Positions 43,450-51,748 of a DNA stretch of 64,000 nucleotides are shown here, piece after piece. Each line of letters begins with the position of its first letter. Position 1 is the stretch's first letter. The stretch is from NCBI RefSeq assembly GCF_020731285.1, contig NZ_JAJFOW010000008.1, positions 124,001 to 188,000 of the forward strand, given 5' to 3'. The stretch comes from Cohnella baijiui. Lineage in GTDB: Bacteria > Bacillota > Bacilli > Paenibacillales > Paenibacillaceae. Below the pieces are notes generated by a model that saw only the letters and a program-made list of their open reading frames with translations, was not told the DNA's origin and searched no databases. Position numbers and translations under genes: made by a program.

Positions 43450-44490
43450 TCACTTTTCCGCCGCACCGAGCAACAATTCCAGCATGTACATTTCGACCGC
43501 CTCGTAATTGCGCGCCTGCACAAGCTCCCCCACGCGGACGCTGTCTATTTTCCTGACCTTGTCTTCCAGCAGCTTCACCATGCGCAGACTGTTCTCCAGA
43601 TGTTGGTAGGAGTGCTCCAAGGTTTGGGTTCTCATCGCTTTGACGTCTAATCCGACATATTCCCCGGCGCCTCCATAGCCGTTCTCCATCAGCACTTTGA
43701 CCTGATTGAAGGCGGAACGGAGATTTTCGGCGCCGAACGATTTATCCTGATCGTATCGCAAGCCGTTTTGATCATTCAGATGGACGCCCCACAGCTTGCC
43801 GTGAGCCAGAGAAAACGCCATTTCGAACGCGGGATCCAATCCGGCGAGCACGGCATGAGCGGATTCGATCAGAACCCCTACCCTGGATGGGTCAGTCGTG
43901 CCGCTCGCGAATCCCAATACGTGCCCGGCGGTCGGGACGAAGCTGCGATCGATGGGCTCGTTGGGCTTGGGCTCGATCAAGATCCGGATTTCCGGATCGT
44001 AGGCCAGCATGGCGTTTACCGCCTCTCGCAGCCTTCCCAGAGCTTCGACAGGATCCTTGCTTTCCGCGCAAAGCGTGCCTTCGCGCGCCAACCACAAGAC
44101 GATGCGGTTCGTACCGAGGCGTTTGGCGATATCGATCGAGCGCAGCGAGCGCCATAGGGCAAATTCCCGGTCTTCCCGGGAATTGGACGTGAAGCCCCCG
44201 GCTGCCGTTCTTGGATCCATCCAAAGCCGAGGGGCGACGAATTCCGCCTCGAGTCCCAGCCCGTCGAGATGCGCTTTGAGTTCGTCTGCGCTGGCGATGA
44301 TTTGGTCTTCCGACAAATCGTTCATCTCCGGCACCGCATCGTCATCATGAAATTGAATGCCCGAGAAGCCGATCTCCTTAAACCTTAATAGCTTAGATTC
44401 CAACGTCAATGATGACCGGATCTCGGGTCCGAAAGCATCCGCACCTTCATGAACATTCCAGGGACCAACGGAAAACTTAAAGGTTGACAT
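43450..44490 (-). CDS. Xylose-isomerase-like TIM-barrel protein
   Basis: This 346-residue protein follows the pattern of actinobacterial-type class I xylose isomerase: WNVHEGADAFGPEIR, FHDDDAVPEMND (catalytic His), IEPKPNEPIDRS (metal Glu and Lys), VLIESAHAVLAG (Glu and His), NDQNGLRYDQD (Asp pair) and GLDVKAMRTQ (last Asp). In normal enzymes the segment before QNG reads IDLNG, with a metal Asp; here it is VHLND, so that Asp is replaced by His. It is also about 40 residues shorter at the C-terminus. It probably isomerises a sugar other than xylose. AAAAGGAG precedes the ATG. Confidence 0.75.
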   Translation of the reverse strand: MSTFKFSVGPWNVHEGADAFGPEIRSSLTLESKLLRFKEIGFSGIQFHDDDAVPEMNDLSEDQIIASADELKAHLDGLGLEAEFVAPRLWMDPRTAAGGFTSNSREDREFALWRSLRSIDIAKRLGTNRIVLWLAREGTLCAESKDPVEALGRLREAVNAMLAYDPEIRILIEPKPNEPIDRSFVPTAGHVLGFASGTTDPSRVGVLIESAHAVLAGLDPAFEMAFSLAHGKLWGVHLNDQNGLRYDQDKSFGAENLRSAFNQVKVLMENGYGGAGEYVGLDVKAMRTQTLEHSYQHLENSLRMVKLLEDKVRKIDSVRVGELVQARNYEAVEMYMLELLLGAAEK

Positions 44491-44669
44491 CGATGATCTT
44501 CTCCTTTTTACACCATTGTCGGATGGTAGAATGTACGGCAGTCGTTCAGCTTATTCTACGTTCTGCGTACTTCCTTTCGAACCGGAATATTCGGCTTACC
44601 GACAACAATAAGCCACCCCAGCGTAGGAGTGACTTTGATTGGTCGTTGAATTAACGTTGAAAAACCTTC

Positions 44670-45131
44670 TTAAATCAAAGCTAATTTACTGATGACGCTA
44701 TTGGGGCCCGTAAAAATGGAACCTCCATCTTGCACGGTTTCGCGAATCAGACCGATTATCTTTGCACGATCGGCATTCACGATCGAAATCCAATCCTGCG
44801 GCGCGTCAGTCTCCGGATCGTGCTTTGCCCCCCACCCGGCCATTTCAAGCAAAATCGGGATGACGTCGAGTCCTTTCTCGGACAGGAAGTAAACCTCTTT
44901 CCGTTTATCGGATTCGTGAGGTTTTTTGACAAGAATGCCTTTCTGCTCCAAAAGAAGAAGCCGACTGGCAAGAATGTTTGACGAAATGCCTTCTTCGGAT
45001 TCCATAAACTCTCCATACGTTTTCTTGCCAAAATAGACGATGTCCCGGACGATCAACAGTGACCAAGTATCGCCAAAGGTCTCCAAAGAAAAGTTAATCG
45101 GGCAATGTGATTTATTGTCTGAACGTTTCAT
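44670..45131 (-). CDS. HxlR-family transcriptional regulator, probably leaderless
   Basis: This 153-residue winged-helix repressor has CPINFSLETFGDTWSLLIVR, GEFMESEEGISSNILASRL and the wing KPHESDKRKEVYFLSEKG, followed by a C-terminal helix. It is longer than many HxlR proteins because of a ~45-residue tail. ATG 45131 lies 7 bases past a good -10 box and has no ribosome binding site, so the mRNA is probably leaderless; a GTG at 45137 would lie upstream of the predicted transcript start. A palindrome in its promoter suggests autorepression and control of the divergent DUF899 gene. Confidence 0.9.
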   Translation of the reverse strand: MKRSDNKSHCPINFSLETFGDTWSLLIVRDIVYFGKKTYGEFMESEEGISSNILASRLLLLEQKGILVKKPHESDKRKEVYFLSEKGLDVIPILLEMAGWGAKHDPETDAPQDWISIVNADRAKIIGLIRETVQDGGSIFTGPNSVISKLALI

Positions 45132-45137
45132 GACCAC

Positions 45138-45166
45138 AGCATATCATGCTTGCATGATAAAAGCAA
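45138..45166 (-). promoter_or_regulatory. Promoter of the HxlR gene
   Basis: On the minus strand, TTGCTT (45161-45166) and TATGCT (45138-45143) are 17 bases apart. The predicted transcript start coincides with the ATG at 45131. Confidence 0.6.
45142..45159. promoter_or_regulatory. HxlR operator palindrome
   Basis: TATCATGC and GCATGATA form a perfect 8-bp inverted repeat with a 2-base centre. It lies in the spacer and -10 of the HxlR promoter and just upstream of the divergent promoter. Confidence 0.65.
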
Positions 45167-45172
45167 TTTAAC

Positions 45173-45201
45173 TTGCATTACAAAAGTGATAGTGTTATGC
45201 T
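45173..45201 (+). promoter_or_regulatory. Promoter of the DUF899 gene
   Basis: TTGCAT (45173-45178) and TATGCT (45196-45201) are 17 bases apart, about 50 bases before the DUF899 start. Confidence 0.6.
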
Positions 45202-45258
45202 GTGGTCGTCTCAGATGGTATTTGATCCAGCACTTACAATCGATTGGAGGAGAAAGAA

Positions 45259-45930
45259 ATGACGACGGATCAAACGGCGCTTCCGCCAGTCGTTCCAGAA
45301 GACGAATGGCGGAATGCCCTCGAAAAGCTGCTTGTCAAAGAAAAGGAGCTCACACGAGCGTTAGACTCGCTTGCCGCTGAGCGTAGAAGACTTCCAATGG
45401 TCCGCTTCGACAACGGATACGCCTTCGAGGGTCCAAACGGTACCGAGGACCTTTTGGATCTTTTTGACGGACGCCGCCAACTCATCGTCTATCACTTCAT
45501 GATGGATCCCGGCTCCGATCACCGTTGCCGCGGCTGCTCATCCTTCGTCGACAACATCGGCCATCTCGCCCATCTGCACGCCCGTGATACCACCTTCGTT
45601 CTTGTCTCCCCCGCGCCGCTGTCGCAAATCGAACCGTACAAGAAACGCATGGGCTGGAGTGTGCCTTGGTTTTCATCGAACGGCTACGATTTCAACTTAG
45701 CCTGCGGTGTCGGCAAAGGATTTGGCCTTAGTGTCTTCCTTCGCGACAACGACAGAATCTTTCGTACTTATTTTACGACGTCGCGCGGCGTCGACAGACT
45801 CAGAGTCGATTTCAATTTCCTGGACCTTACCCCCTTCGGCCGCCAAGAGGACTGGGAAGATTCCCCTGAAGGTTGGCCTCAAACCCCGCCGTACACGTGG
45901 TGGCGCCTACACGACGAGTACGAAGAATAA
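45259..45930 (+). CDS. DUF899 family thioredoxin-like protein
   Basis: This 223-residue protein has the DUF899 order: EWRNALEKLLVKEKELTRAL, LPMVRFDNGYAFEGPNG, the active-site region QLIVYHFMMDPGSDHRCRGC with CxxC-type Cys, HARDTTFVLVSPAPL, MGWSVPWFSSNG and the C-terminal PYTWWRLHDEY. It may act on a disulphide or peroxide substrate. GGAGGAG precedes ATG 45259. It is divergent from the HxlR regulator, which suggests induction by a thiol- or carbonyl-reactive compound. Confidence 0.9.
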   Translation: MTTDQTALPPVVPEDEWRNALEKLLVKEKELTRALDSLAAERRRLPMVRFDNGYAFEGPNGTEDLLDLFDGRRQLIVYHFMMDPGSDHRCRGCSSFVDNIGHLAHLHARDTTFVLVSPAPLSQIEPYKKRMGWSVPWFSSNGYDFNLACGVGKGFGLSVFLRDNDRIFRTYFTTSRGVDRLRVDFNFLDLTPFGRQEDWEDSPEGWPQTPPYTWWRLHDEYEE

Positions 45931-45973
45931 CAGAGGGCTATTTGACACGTTTAATCGGAAAGGGGGAACCGTC

Positions 45974-46879
45974 ATGACCAAAACGTTGATCGTGGGAGCT
46001 ACGGGGCTGCTTGGGAATGAATTGCTAAGAGCGAGTAAGAAGTATGGGAACGAGGTTCATGCGTTGGTACGATCGAAGACACGTCTGAACGCGGAGAAGA
46101 TGAAGACTTTGGAAGCAGTCGGCGCAACGATCCACGTGGGCGATCTAGACGATTACGATAGTCTTCTAAAGGCGTGCAAGGCGGTCGATTGCGTCATTTC
46201 ATCGGTGAATTGGCAGTCCGGTGACGAGAGGACACTCATTCAAGCGGCCAAGGACGCTGGCGTGAAACGCTTCATACCTTCTGCGTTCGGATTGGATTTT
46301 ACCGTGGCGACTCCGGGTTCAAGTTTGATTATCGACAACTTTTCAGCCGTGTACTCATCCTTACTAGCAGCGGGTCTTCCATACACACTCATACACACAG
46401 GCGGTTTCTTTACTTACTGGGTAGCTACATTAGGGGACATGACGAAGCTCGGAAGCCCGCTTCCGCCCGAGGAAGTCAACTTGTACGGCGATGGGAAGGT
46501 TAAAGGCTCGTTTGTGAGCGAATCGGACGTCGCAACCGTTACCGTCCGTGCACTGAACGATCCGAAAATGGAGAATCAGGCGATCCATATCGGTGCGAAC
46601 ACGATCACTCAGAACGAAATGATCGAGATGTGGGAGAAGATGAGCGGCCGATCGGTAAGAAAGATTTCGGTGATGTCCGACGATATTGAGAACATCATTG
46701 CAAGCTCCGTCTCTCAAGACCAGAAGGTTATTCTCAGCGTCGCCCAACTCAAAAGGTCGTACTGGATTCGCGGCGAGTCGGTCAAGCACTCCACCCGTTC
46801 GAAAGCGGCTGAGGAACTTTATCCGGATCTGCCATTTCAAACGGTCCAAGAGGGACTGACTCGATTGCTTCATCACTAG
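45974..46879 (+). CDS. NmrA-like NAD(P)-binding protein (isoflavone-reductase type)
   Basis: This 301-residue atypical SDR starts with TLIVGATGLLGNELLRAS (GxxGxxG), has a basic pocket (VRSKTRL) pointing to NADPH, then HVGDLDDYDSLLKA, DCVISSVNWQ, FIPSAFGLDF and a C-terminal domain with GDGKVKGSFVSESDVATVTV. It would reduce a small aromatic or quinone-like substrate, or sense NADP. AGGGGGAA precedes ATG 45974. It follows DUF899 by 43 bases and probably shares its promoter and HxlR control. Confidence 0.88.
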   Translation: MTKTLIVGATGLLGNELLRASKKYGNEVHALVRSKTRLNAEKMKTLEAVGATIHVGDLDDYDSLLKACKAVDCVISSVNWQSGDERTLIQAAKDAGVKRFIPSAFGLDFTVATPGSSLIIDNFSAVYSSLLAAGLPYTLIHTGGFFTYWVATLGDMTKLGSPLPPEEVNLYGDGKVKGSFVSESDVATVTVRALNDPKMENQAIHIGANTITQNEMIEMWEKMSGRSVRKISVMSDDIENIIASSVSQDQKVILSVAQLKRSYWIRGESVKHSTRSKAAEELYPDLPFQTVQEGLTRLLHH

Positions 46880-46918
46880 AATTGAACCGTTCAGTCGATG
46901 ACAGTCCACTACCAATAA

Positions 46919-46970
46919 AACTTGCCGCTACTTTTGACACGGTTCACAGTGCTGTCTGTAGCGGCAAGTT
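46919..46970. repeat. Inverted repeat around a diverged 30-bp motif
   Basis: A 13-bp perfect inverted repeat (46919-46931 with 46958-46970) encloses 26 bases. Bases 46921-46950 match 48256-48285 at 25 of 30 positions in the same orientation. See the finding on this repeat. Confidence 0.5.
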
Positions 46971-46975
46971 ATGAA

Positions 46976-47011
46976 TATGGCCATCCAGCGACGGATGGCC
47001 ATAGATTTTTA
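46976..47011 (+). terminator. Intrinsic terminator of the DUF899/NmrA unit
   Basis: An 11-bp stem (46976-46986 with 46993-47003) and a 6-base loop are followed by GATTTTTATT. Confidence 0.85.
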
Positions 47012-47025
47012 TTCGCCTTGCTCGG

Positions 47026-47385
47026 TCATACTTTGGGCGGAGTGCAGATAAGCAACATATTGCCGTCAGGGTCGTAGATATGGCAACCCCGCATCCCATC
47101 CGGAAACGGCTGAATTCCGTCTGTTTTTACGCCTTTTTGCGTTAATTCCTGAAAAGCCTGTTCAACATCAGATGTTTCGAAGAAAAATACGGAATACGGC
47201 AGTGGTGTAATGTCCTTGTGATGCGACTGTAGTAAAATCAGACCTGAGCCCTCCATCTTGAACTCAAGAAAGTCATCGCCCTCTGCCGATACCTCGAATG
47301 GAAACACCATCTTGTACCATTCTTTACCTTTCTTTAAGTCTTTCAAATGAATGAAACAGGTGTTGATTCGATTTTTGATGTTCAT
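47026..47385 (-). CDS. Glyoxalase/VOC superfamily protein
   Basis: This 119-residue single VOC domain has two beta-alpha-beta-beta-beta modules: NTCFIHLKDLKKGKEWYKMV at the start, LEFKMEGSGLILL, VFFFETSDVEQAFQEL and the conserved GCHIYDPDGNMLLI at the end. Possible metal ligands are His and Asp near the strand ends. It may bind or modify a small ligand; no specific class is clear. AAGGGAG precedes the ATG. Confidence 0.9.
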   Translation of the reverse strand: MNIKNRINTCFIHLKDLKKGKEWYKMVFPFEVSAEGDDFLEFKMEGSGLILLQSHHKDITPLPYSVFFFETSDVEQAFQELTQKGVKTDGIQPFPDGMRGCHIYDPDGNMLLICTPPKV

Positions 47386-47472
47386 CCGCCAAACTCCCTT
47401 CCATTTTGATCTTCCACTTCATACACGAATGAACTTGAACAAATGATACAGCAGGGAAATAAAAAATTTGGA

Positions 47473-48162
47473 CTAATTAGCCAATACCGAAAAGGCATTT
47501 CCTTCAGGATCATGAAATGTAAAATACAGCTTGCCTTGCAGCGAATGACGCACTACCTGAATCCCGGCCTGGATCAGGAGACGGTACGCTCCGGCAATTG
47601 CCATGGGCTGTTGCATTCGAAACGCTTCCAAAAACCGTTGAATCAATGAATCTTGTTCTTCTGTATTTTTATGATTAGAGTATGTATCTCTCAAATCCAC
47701 ATCTTGCGCGAGAGCATTTAATCGCTTGCGCGCTCGGTGAAGCGCGGCTTTCACCGCTCCTTCCGTGGTGTCCAGCATGTCTGCAATTTCCCGGGAACGA
47801 TAACCGAAAACATCGGCTAATAAAACACTGGCTGCTTGGAATGGCGGAATTGCGGAAACCAAGAGATTCAGAGAATCCTTGATATCAAGCAAATATTCAT
47901 CGGAATTTGAAGAGAATGTCTCGTAACCTTCCGGCAGACCCACATCTGCCTTTCTTTTTCGGCATTCGTCAATCCAGGCATTCGAAGCGACTCGAAACAA
48001 GAACGCCCTTGGCGATGGGTGCTGATAAAGCTTTTCCCTTGCTTTAAACGCTTTCAGTAAAGTATCTTGGAATAAATCGTCGGTGTCCCACGGTGTTCCG
48101 GTTAGCATCCGGCAATAGCTGCGCAATTCGCTTTCAAATTTCGCGACCAAATGTTCGAACAT
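47473..48162 (-). CDS. ECF-type RNA polymerase sigma factor with VOC-like C-terminal tail
   Basis: This 229-residue sigma factor has region 2 (about 8-75) with WDTDDLFQDTLLKAFKAR and RAFLFRVASNAWIDECRKRK, and region 4 (about 110-165) with FGYRSREIADMLDTTEGAVK and AALHRARKRL. After a linker, a ~60-residue tail (SLIQRFLEAFRMQQP to HDPEGNAFSVLAN) resembles a SnoaL- or VOC-type partner domain, as seen in ECF41-like sigma factors where the tail regulates activity. ATG 48162 follows GAGG; the frame is open upstream without similarity. It is close to a VOC protein gene. Confidence 0.87.
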   Translation of the reverse strand: MFEHLVAKFESELRSYCRMLTGTPWDTDDLFQDTLLKAFKAREKLYQHPSPRAFLFRVASNAWIDECRKRKADVGLPEGYETFSSNSDEYLLDIKDSLNLLVSAIPPFQAASVLLADVFGYRSREIADMLDTTEGAVKAALHRARKRLNALAQDVDLRDTYSNHKNTEEQDSLIQRFLEAFRMQQPMAIAGAYRLLIQAGIQVVRHSLQGKLYFTFHDPEGNAFSVLAN

Positions 48163-48307
48163 TCCGCCAACCTCGCTTGCTGTTTCGCTTTTCTCTATAA
48201 AATTTGGCCTCGGTAACAAAACTCCTTGTCGCCACGAGTAAATTTCTGTCAAATACTTGCCGTTACTTGTGGCACGGCTCACCGTCCCCACATACCGCCC
48301 TTTGATC

Positions 48308-49384
48308 TCAGGGCCTGAAACCCGTTTTCTCACAGATGCTTTGAATCTTCTCGGCTGGAAATGGCGTATCTCTGCTCTTCTCGACCAGACTCATGTAGAA
48401 CTCATTCATGACCATGGCGATGGGAGCATACCTCTTGATGATGGCCGTTGCGGATTCAATTATTTCCGGGGACTTCGCACCATCCGCATATTGGCGTATG
48501 AAGTCTATCACTTCTGTTTGCTTCGTCGCGCCACCTAAAACCCTTGCCATCCAGTTCACCAACTCTGTTACCACATAACACCCATCATGCGTTTTGTTCC
48601 ATTCGAGAAACGCCAATTCACGATCTGACAACTCAAACCGAGAAGATGTTGCAAGACCGAAGTCCGAAATATAAACACGATTTCCGTCGGTTAGTATATT
48701 TCTAAAGTGAGCATCGAAATGCTGCAACTCGTTCGCATTCATAAAGGAGACAGCGGATCGCAGGTTGGACTCCACCATGGCGAACGCCGAGGTGGCTGCA
48801 TCCTCACCGATCTGGACCTGTTCGATAAGCCATTCATGAAGGTTATAGGGGAAGTACTCACAAAAAAGTACGACACAATCCACGGATTGCTTCATTTTCT
48901 CGAGACGATCCCGCACTGCATCGGAACCCCAAAACGCAATCATCTGGGGATCATCCATGGTCGAAGATCTCTTCATCCTTGGCAACACCCGCCAGTGATA
49001 CATGAACGGAAAGCTCTCGCACTTTTTTGCTAACACCCAATTGGTGGTTATGGTATGGGCGGCAACCTCGCGCCACACGCCAAAACCCACTGAACCTATG
49101 CCATAGTGAAAAAATGGAGGAAGCTCGAATACATTTCGAGTGGACATCATGTTCTCTTTGCGTCTTTCTAACTCCGCAATCGGTATCATCTTTACGAATA
49201 TGGACGTGTTATCAAGCTGCAACAATGCCGTTGTACCACCGATGTCCGTACCAAGGACCGTAGCATCATCCACTCGTTCTCGAAGCTGTTCATCACTTAA
49301 TAAAGATAAGGCAGTTGACACGTCCGCATAGCGGGAAAGTCGAGTTTCGTGTGACACATCAAGCCCATGCAGAGATGATCTCAT
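48308..49384 (-). CDS. Protein-kinase-like protein
   Basis: This 358-residue protein has an N-lobe with a candidate ATP-binding Lys (TSIFVKMIPIAEL), the catalytic loop LQHFDAHFRNILTD (HxDxxxxN form, as in aminoglycoside-kinase-like and Ser/Thr kinases), and the metal motif YISDFGLATSSRF (DFG). The following SSRFEL and FLEWNKTHDG segments could be an activation loop. The presence of both HxDxxxxN and DFG makes an active kinase likely. No membrane helix or sensor domain is present. Substrate and role are unknown. Confidence 0.75.
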   Translation of the reverse strand: MRSSLHGLDVSHETRLSRYADVSTALSLLSDEQLRERVDDATVLGTDIGGTTALLQLDNTSIFVKMIPIAELERRKENMMSTRNVFELPPFFHYGIGSVGFGVWREVAAHTITTNWVLAKKCESFPFMYHWRVLPRMKRSSTMDDPQMIAFWGSDAVRDRLEKMKQSVDCVVLFCEYFPYNLHEWLIEQVQIGEDAATSAFAMVESNLRSAVSFMNANELQHFDAHFRNILTDGNRVYISDFGLATSSRFELSDRELAFLEWNKTHDGCYVVTELVNWMARVLGGATKQTEVIDFIRQYADGAKSPEIIESATAIIKRYAPIAMVMNEFYMSLVEKSRDTPFPAEKIQSICEKTGFRP

Positions 49385-49423
49385 CTATCAATCACCATCC
49401 TTTCACAAATCACTTTCTCTTAT

Positions 49424-49921
49424 TTAGGGTGCGGTTCCCCGCGTCGAAAATGTTTGAATAGGTCCATCCCAGTCGGCTTCTCTACCTTCTTGATAGTTGT
49501 TATTTGTATATTTCCCAATGGTCTTTCTCCAAAAAAGTTGAGCTGGTTTATTTTCTTCGATTTGAGCAACTTTCCAAACGCCGCTGAATCGATTAAATAA
49601 TTCATAAGCTGCGCCTTGACCTACTCCAAGTTGTCTGTATTTCTTCATAACAAAGAACTCAGCAACTGAATAAATGGATTTGCTGTCTCCAGTAGACTCA
49701 AGCTTTCTTACTAAAGCAAATCCAGCTAGTTTTCCGTTTACGCGAATAAAAAATGGGTGTCTCCCCTCTTCCGTCCAATAGTGATCCAAATACTGATAAT
49801 CATACAAGCCATTTTCATTTACATCCTCAGGATCAAACTCAGTGAAATCATATTTATAGAGCTCTAGGAGATTTCTTAAGGTCGATTTTCGATCATATTC
49901 GATTTCTTGAATTGTCACCAT
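49424..49921 (-). CDS. GNAT-family acetyltransferase
   Basis: This 165-residue N-acetyltransferase has KLAGFALVRKLES, a hydrophobic strand SVAEFFVMKKYR and the acetyl-CoA loop RQLGVGQGAAYELFNRF (R/QxxGxG/A form), followed by QLFWRKTIGKY. ATG 49921 follows AAAGGAGG. The gene is clearly AT-richer than its neighbours, as is the NUDIX relic beside it, so the two may have arrived together. Confidence 0.88.
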   Translation of the reverse strand: MVTIQEIEYDRKSTLRNLLELYKYDFTEFDPEDVNENGLYDYQYLDHYWTEEGRHPFFIRVNGKLAGFALVRKLESTGDSKSIYSVAEFFVMKKYRQLGVGQGAAYELFNRFSGVWKVAQIEENKPAQLFWRKTIGKYTNNNYQEGREADWDGPIQTFSTRGTAP

Positions 49922-49977
49922 ATTGCATAGCCTCCTTTCGCGATAAGTTATTGATTTTGTCAAATCCAATCGTGCGA

Positions 49978-50170
49978 TTAAACATGCCTTTGAACCTTGA
50001 CCTTACATTCGTTGGTTGACGGAGTCACATACTCCAAATAATTCACCGCAACGTTAAAATTCAACACCGGGATATACCCAACCATCATCATGCGCTTTTA
50101 CCAAAAGGATATTTCCGTTTCCATCCTCTACAATTCCGCCTGCAGATACGATATGTGTTGGAAATGCCAT
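49978..50170 (-). pseudogene. NUDIX hydrolase relic with internal deletion
   Basis: The gene starts as a NUDIX hydrolase (MAFPTHIVSAGGIVEDGNGN, then ILLVKAHDDGWVYPG) with GGAGG before the ATG at 50170. At VEF it meets a TAA at 50054. Shifting frame gives NVAVNYLEYVT, the C-terminal end of the same family, stopping at 49978. The Nudix box (GX5EX7REUXEEXGU) and about 90 residues between are missing. It is a deleted, frameshifted gene; the first frame alone is a 38-residue peptide. Confidence 0.7.
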
Positions 50171-50248
50171 TTCAAAACCTCCACTTTATCGGATTAACTT
50201 CTTTTTCGAGTTTATTCCTGTAATTTCCTGCTCAAAAAAAGAATGCAT

Positions 50249-51748
50249 TTATTGAACCGAAACCGCCGTATACATCTTGCCGTTCTTCTCGTAGCGGATG
50301 CCCTTTTCGTCCTCTTGGTACGACGTCAGCTTTTCCTTGGTTCCCTCCTTGATCCGGAAAAGGTTGGCATCGGTGATATAACCATCGTTGCCGTCGGGGG
50401 CTTTGCTGATCGTTACGACGTCGCCCTCCTGCGGCTCAATCCCCATCTCAAACAAAAATCCGCCGCTTGAATGAAAATCCAGCAGGTGCCTGGCTTGGGT
50501 CGGTGCGTCCAGTCCCAGTGCCCACAGCTGCTCGCGTTCGGGCTGGTTCATCCCCGGTTGCCTCGAATAGGTCGAATAAACGATATCGTCTCCGGCTTGA
50601 TAAAGCCCGCTTAAAAACACGTCAGATTTTCCGTCTTTCAGGGGAAGCGTATAGAGCTTCACGGCGTTTTCGGCCGTCAAAGCGCCGCCCTTCTTCTCGC
50701 TCAAATAGAGCGTATACGGTTCGGTGGGGTGGATGGATAGATCCTGGTCCACGCCCCCGAGCGGCGGCGCAGGCGCCCATACGATGCCTTTGTCGGTCTC
50801 GGCCGCGTATATATAATATTCAGCGTCTTGGTTCGGATAAGAGATCGTATAGGTTTGACCGCTGAAGACAAATGATCGCGTAAGCGCCTGGGTGCCGGAA
50901 TCTCCGCCCGCGTCGCCCGCCTTGGCCGCAGGCGTCTGAACCAGCGCCTTCTCCGCTAAGTTCAAGTCGAAGATCCGGTCTTGGGGACCTTCGGCGGTTT
51001 CTCCGCCAGGCCCTTCGCTGGATGGCAAAACGAGCTGTCCGTCACGAATCGCGGGCTGCTGACCCGGCGGATAATACGAGGTCTCGGATTCCGTGCCGTC
51101 CGCCATTCGGAACGTAAGCGGGAAGGCTTCTCCGTTCTTTTTGTCGACGGCATAGGCATAAAAGGAAAGGCCATGACAATCGGCATACTGCGGCACGAGC
51201 AGAAAAACATCGGCGTCGGCAAACGATAGCTTCGTCATTCGGACCGTGTCCGCCGAGGGCTGAATGAAGGTCAGATCCGGCAATTCGGCGATGACGGTTC
51301 CGTTCTCGCCCTCTTTCGCGTAGACGACCTGATAGCTGCCTTGAAATTCAAAATCGGTTTCTTGGCCTACGCAGCTCGCGGCGCCGAGCGTTTCCTGCTT
51401 TTCACCGTTCGGGGCCACGACCTGCAGTTTGCCCGCCTCGGATGTTCCTTCCGCCCGTAGGACGGCAACGTGATTGCCGATATCTCCGATTCCGGGGCTG
51501 ACAATCGGTTGGCTCCCCCCGGGGCCTTTGAAAGGCATCGCATCTTGAAGCCGAGCGACGATCAAGACGGCGAGCAGCACCGTTGCCGCTCCGACAAGCC
51601 AGGTCGCCGCAACGCTCGTTCGTCTTCCCGAATCGCGTTTGCCGGCGGTTTTCTGCTTAATGGCCTGCCGCAGGCGCTCGTCGAAAGGATCGCTGGCAAA
51701 AGGTCCTTTGCGGGCGCGTTCGTACCACGACGGTTTGTCTCGATTCAT
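50249..51748 (-). CDS. Putative anti-sigma factor with extracytoplasmic propeller-like domain
   Basis: This 499-residue membrane protein has a cytoplasmic N-terminus of ~45 residues, a single transmembrane helix at about 46-66 and a large external part of short beta strands (for example YTISYPNQDAEYYIYA and PYTLYLSEKKGGAL). The ATG overlaps the sigma factor stop by 4 bases, the standard arrangement for a sigma/anti-sigma pair. The N-terminal segment lacks the zinc HxxxCxxC motif, so it is not a ZAS-type anti-sigma; function is inferred from position and topology. Confidence 0.7.
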   Translation of the reverse strand: MNRDKPSWYERARKGPFASDPFDERLRQAIKQKTAGKRDSGRRTSVAATWLVGAATVLLAVLIVARLQDAMPFKGPGGSQPIVSPGIGDIGNHVAVLRAEGTSEAGKLQVVAPNGEKQETLGAASCVGQETDFEFQGSYQVVYAKEGENGTVIAELPDLTFIQPSADTVRMTKLSFADADVFLLVPQYADCHGLSFYAYAVDKKNGEAFPLTFRMADGTESETSYYPPGQQPAIRDGQLVLPSSEGPGGETAEGPQDRIFDLNLAEKALVQTPAAKAGDAGGDSGTQALTRSFVFSGQTYTISYPNQDAEYYIYAAETDKGIVWAPAPPLGGVDQDLSIHPTEPYTLYLSEKKGGALTAENAVKLYTLPLKDGKSDVFLSGLYQAGDDIVYSTYSRQPGMNQPEREQLWALGLDAPTQARHLLDFHSSGGFLFEMGIEPQEGDVVTISKAPDGNDGYITDANLFRIKEGTKEKLTSYQEDEKGIRYEKNGKMYTAVSVQ

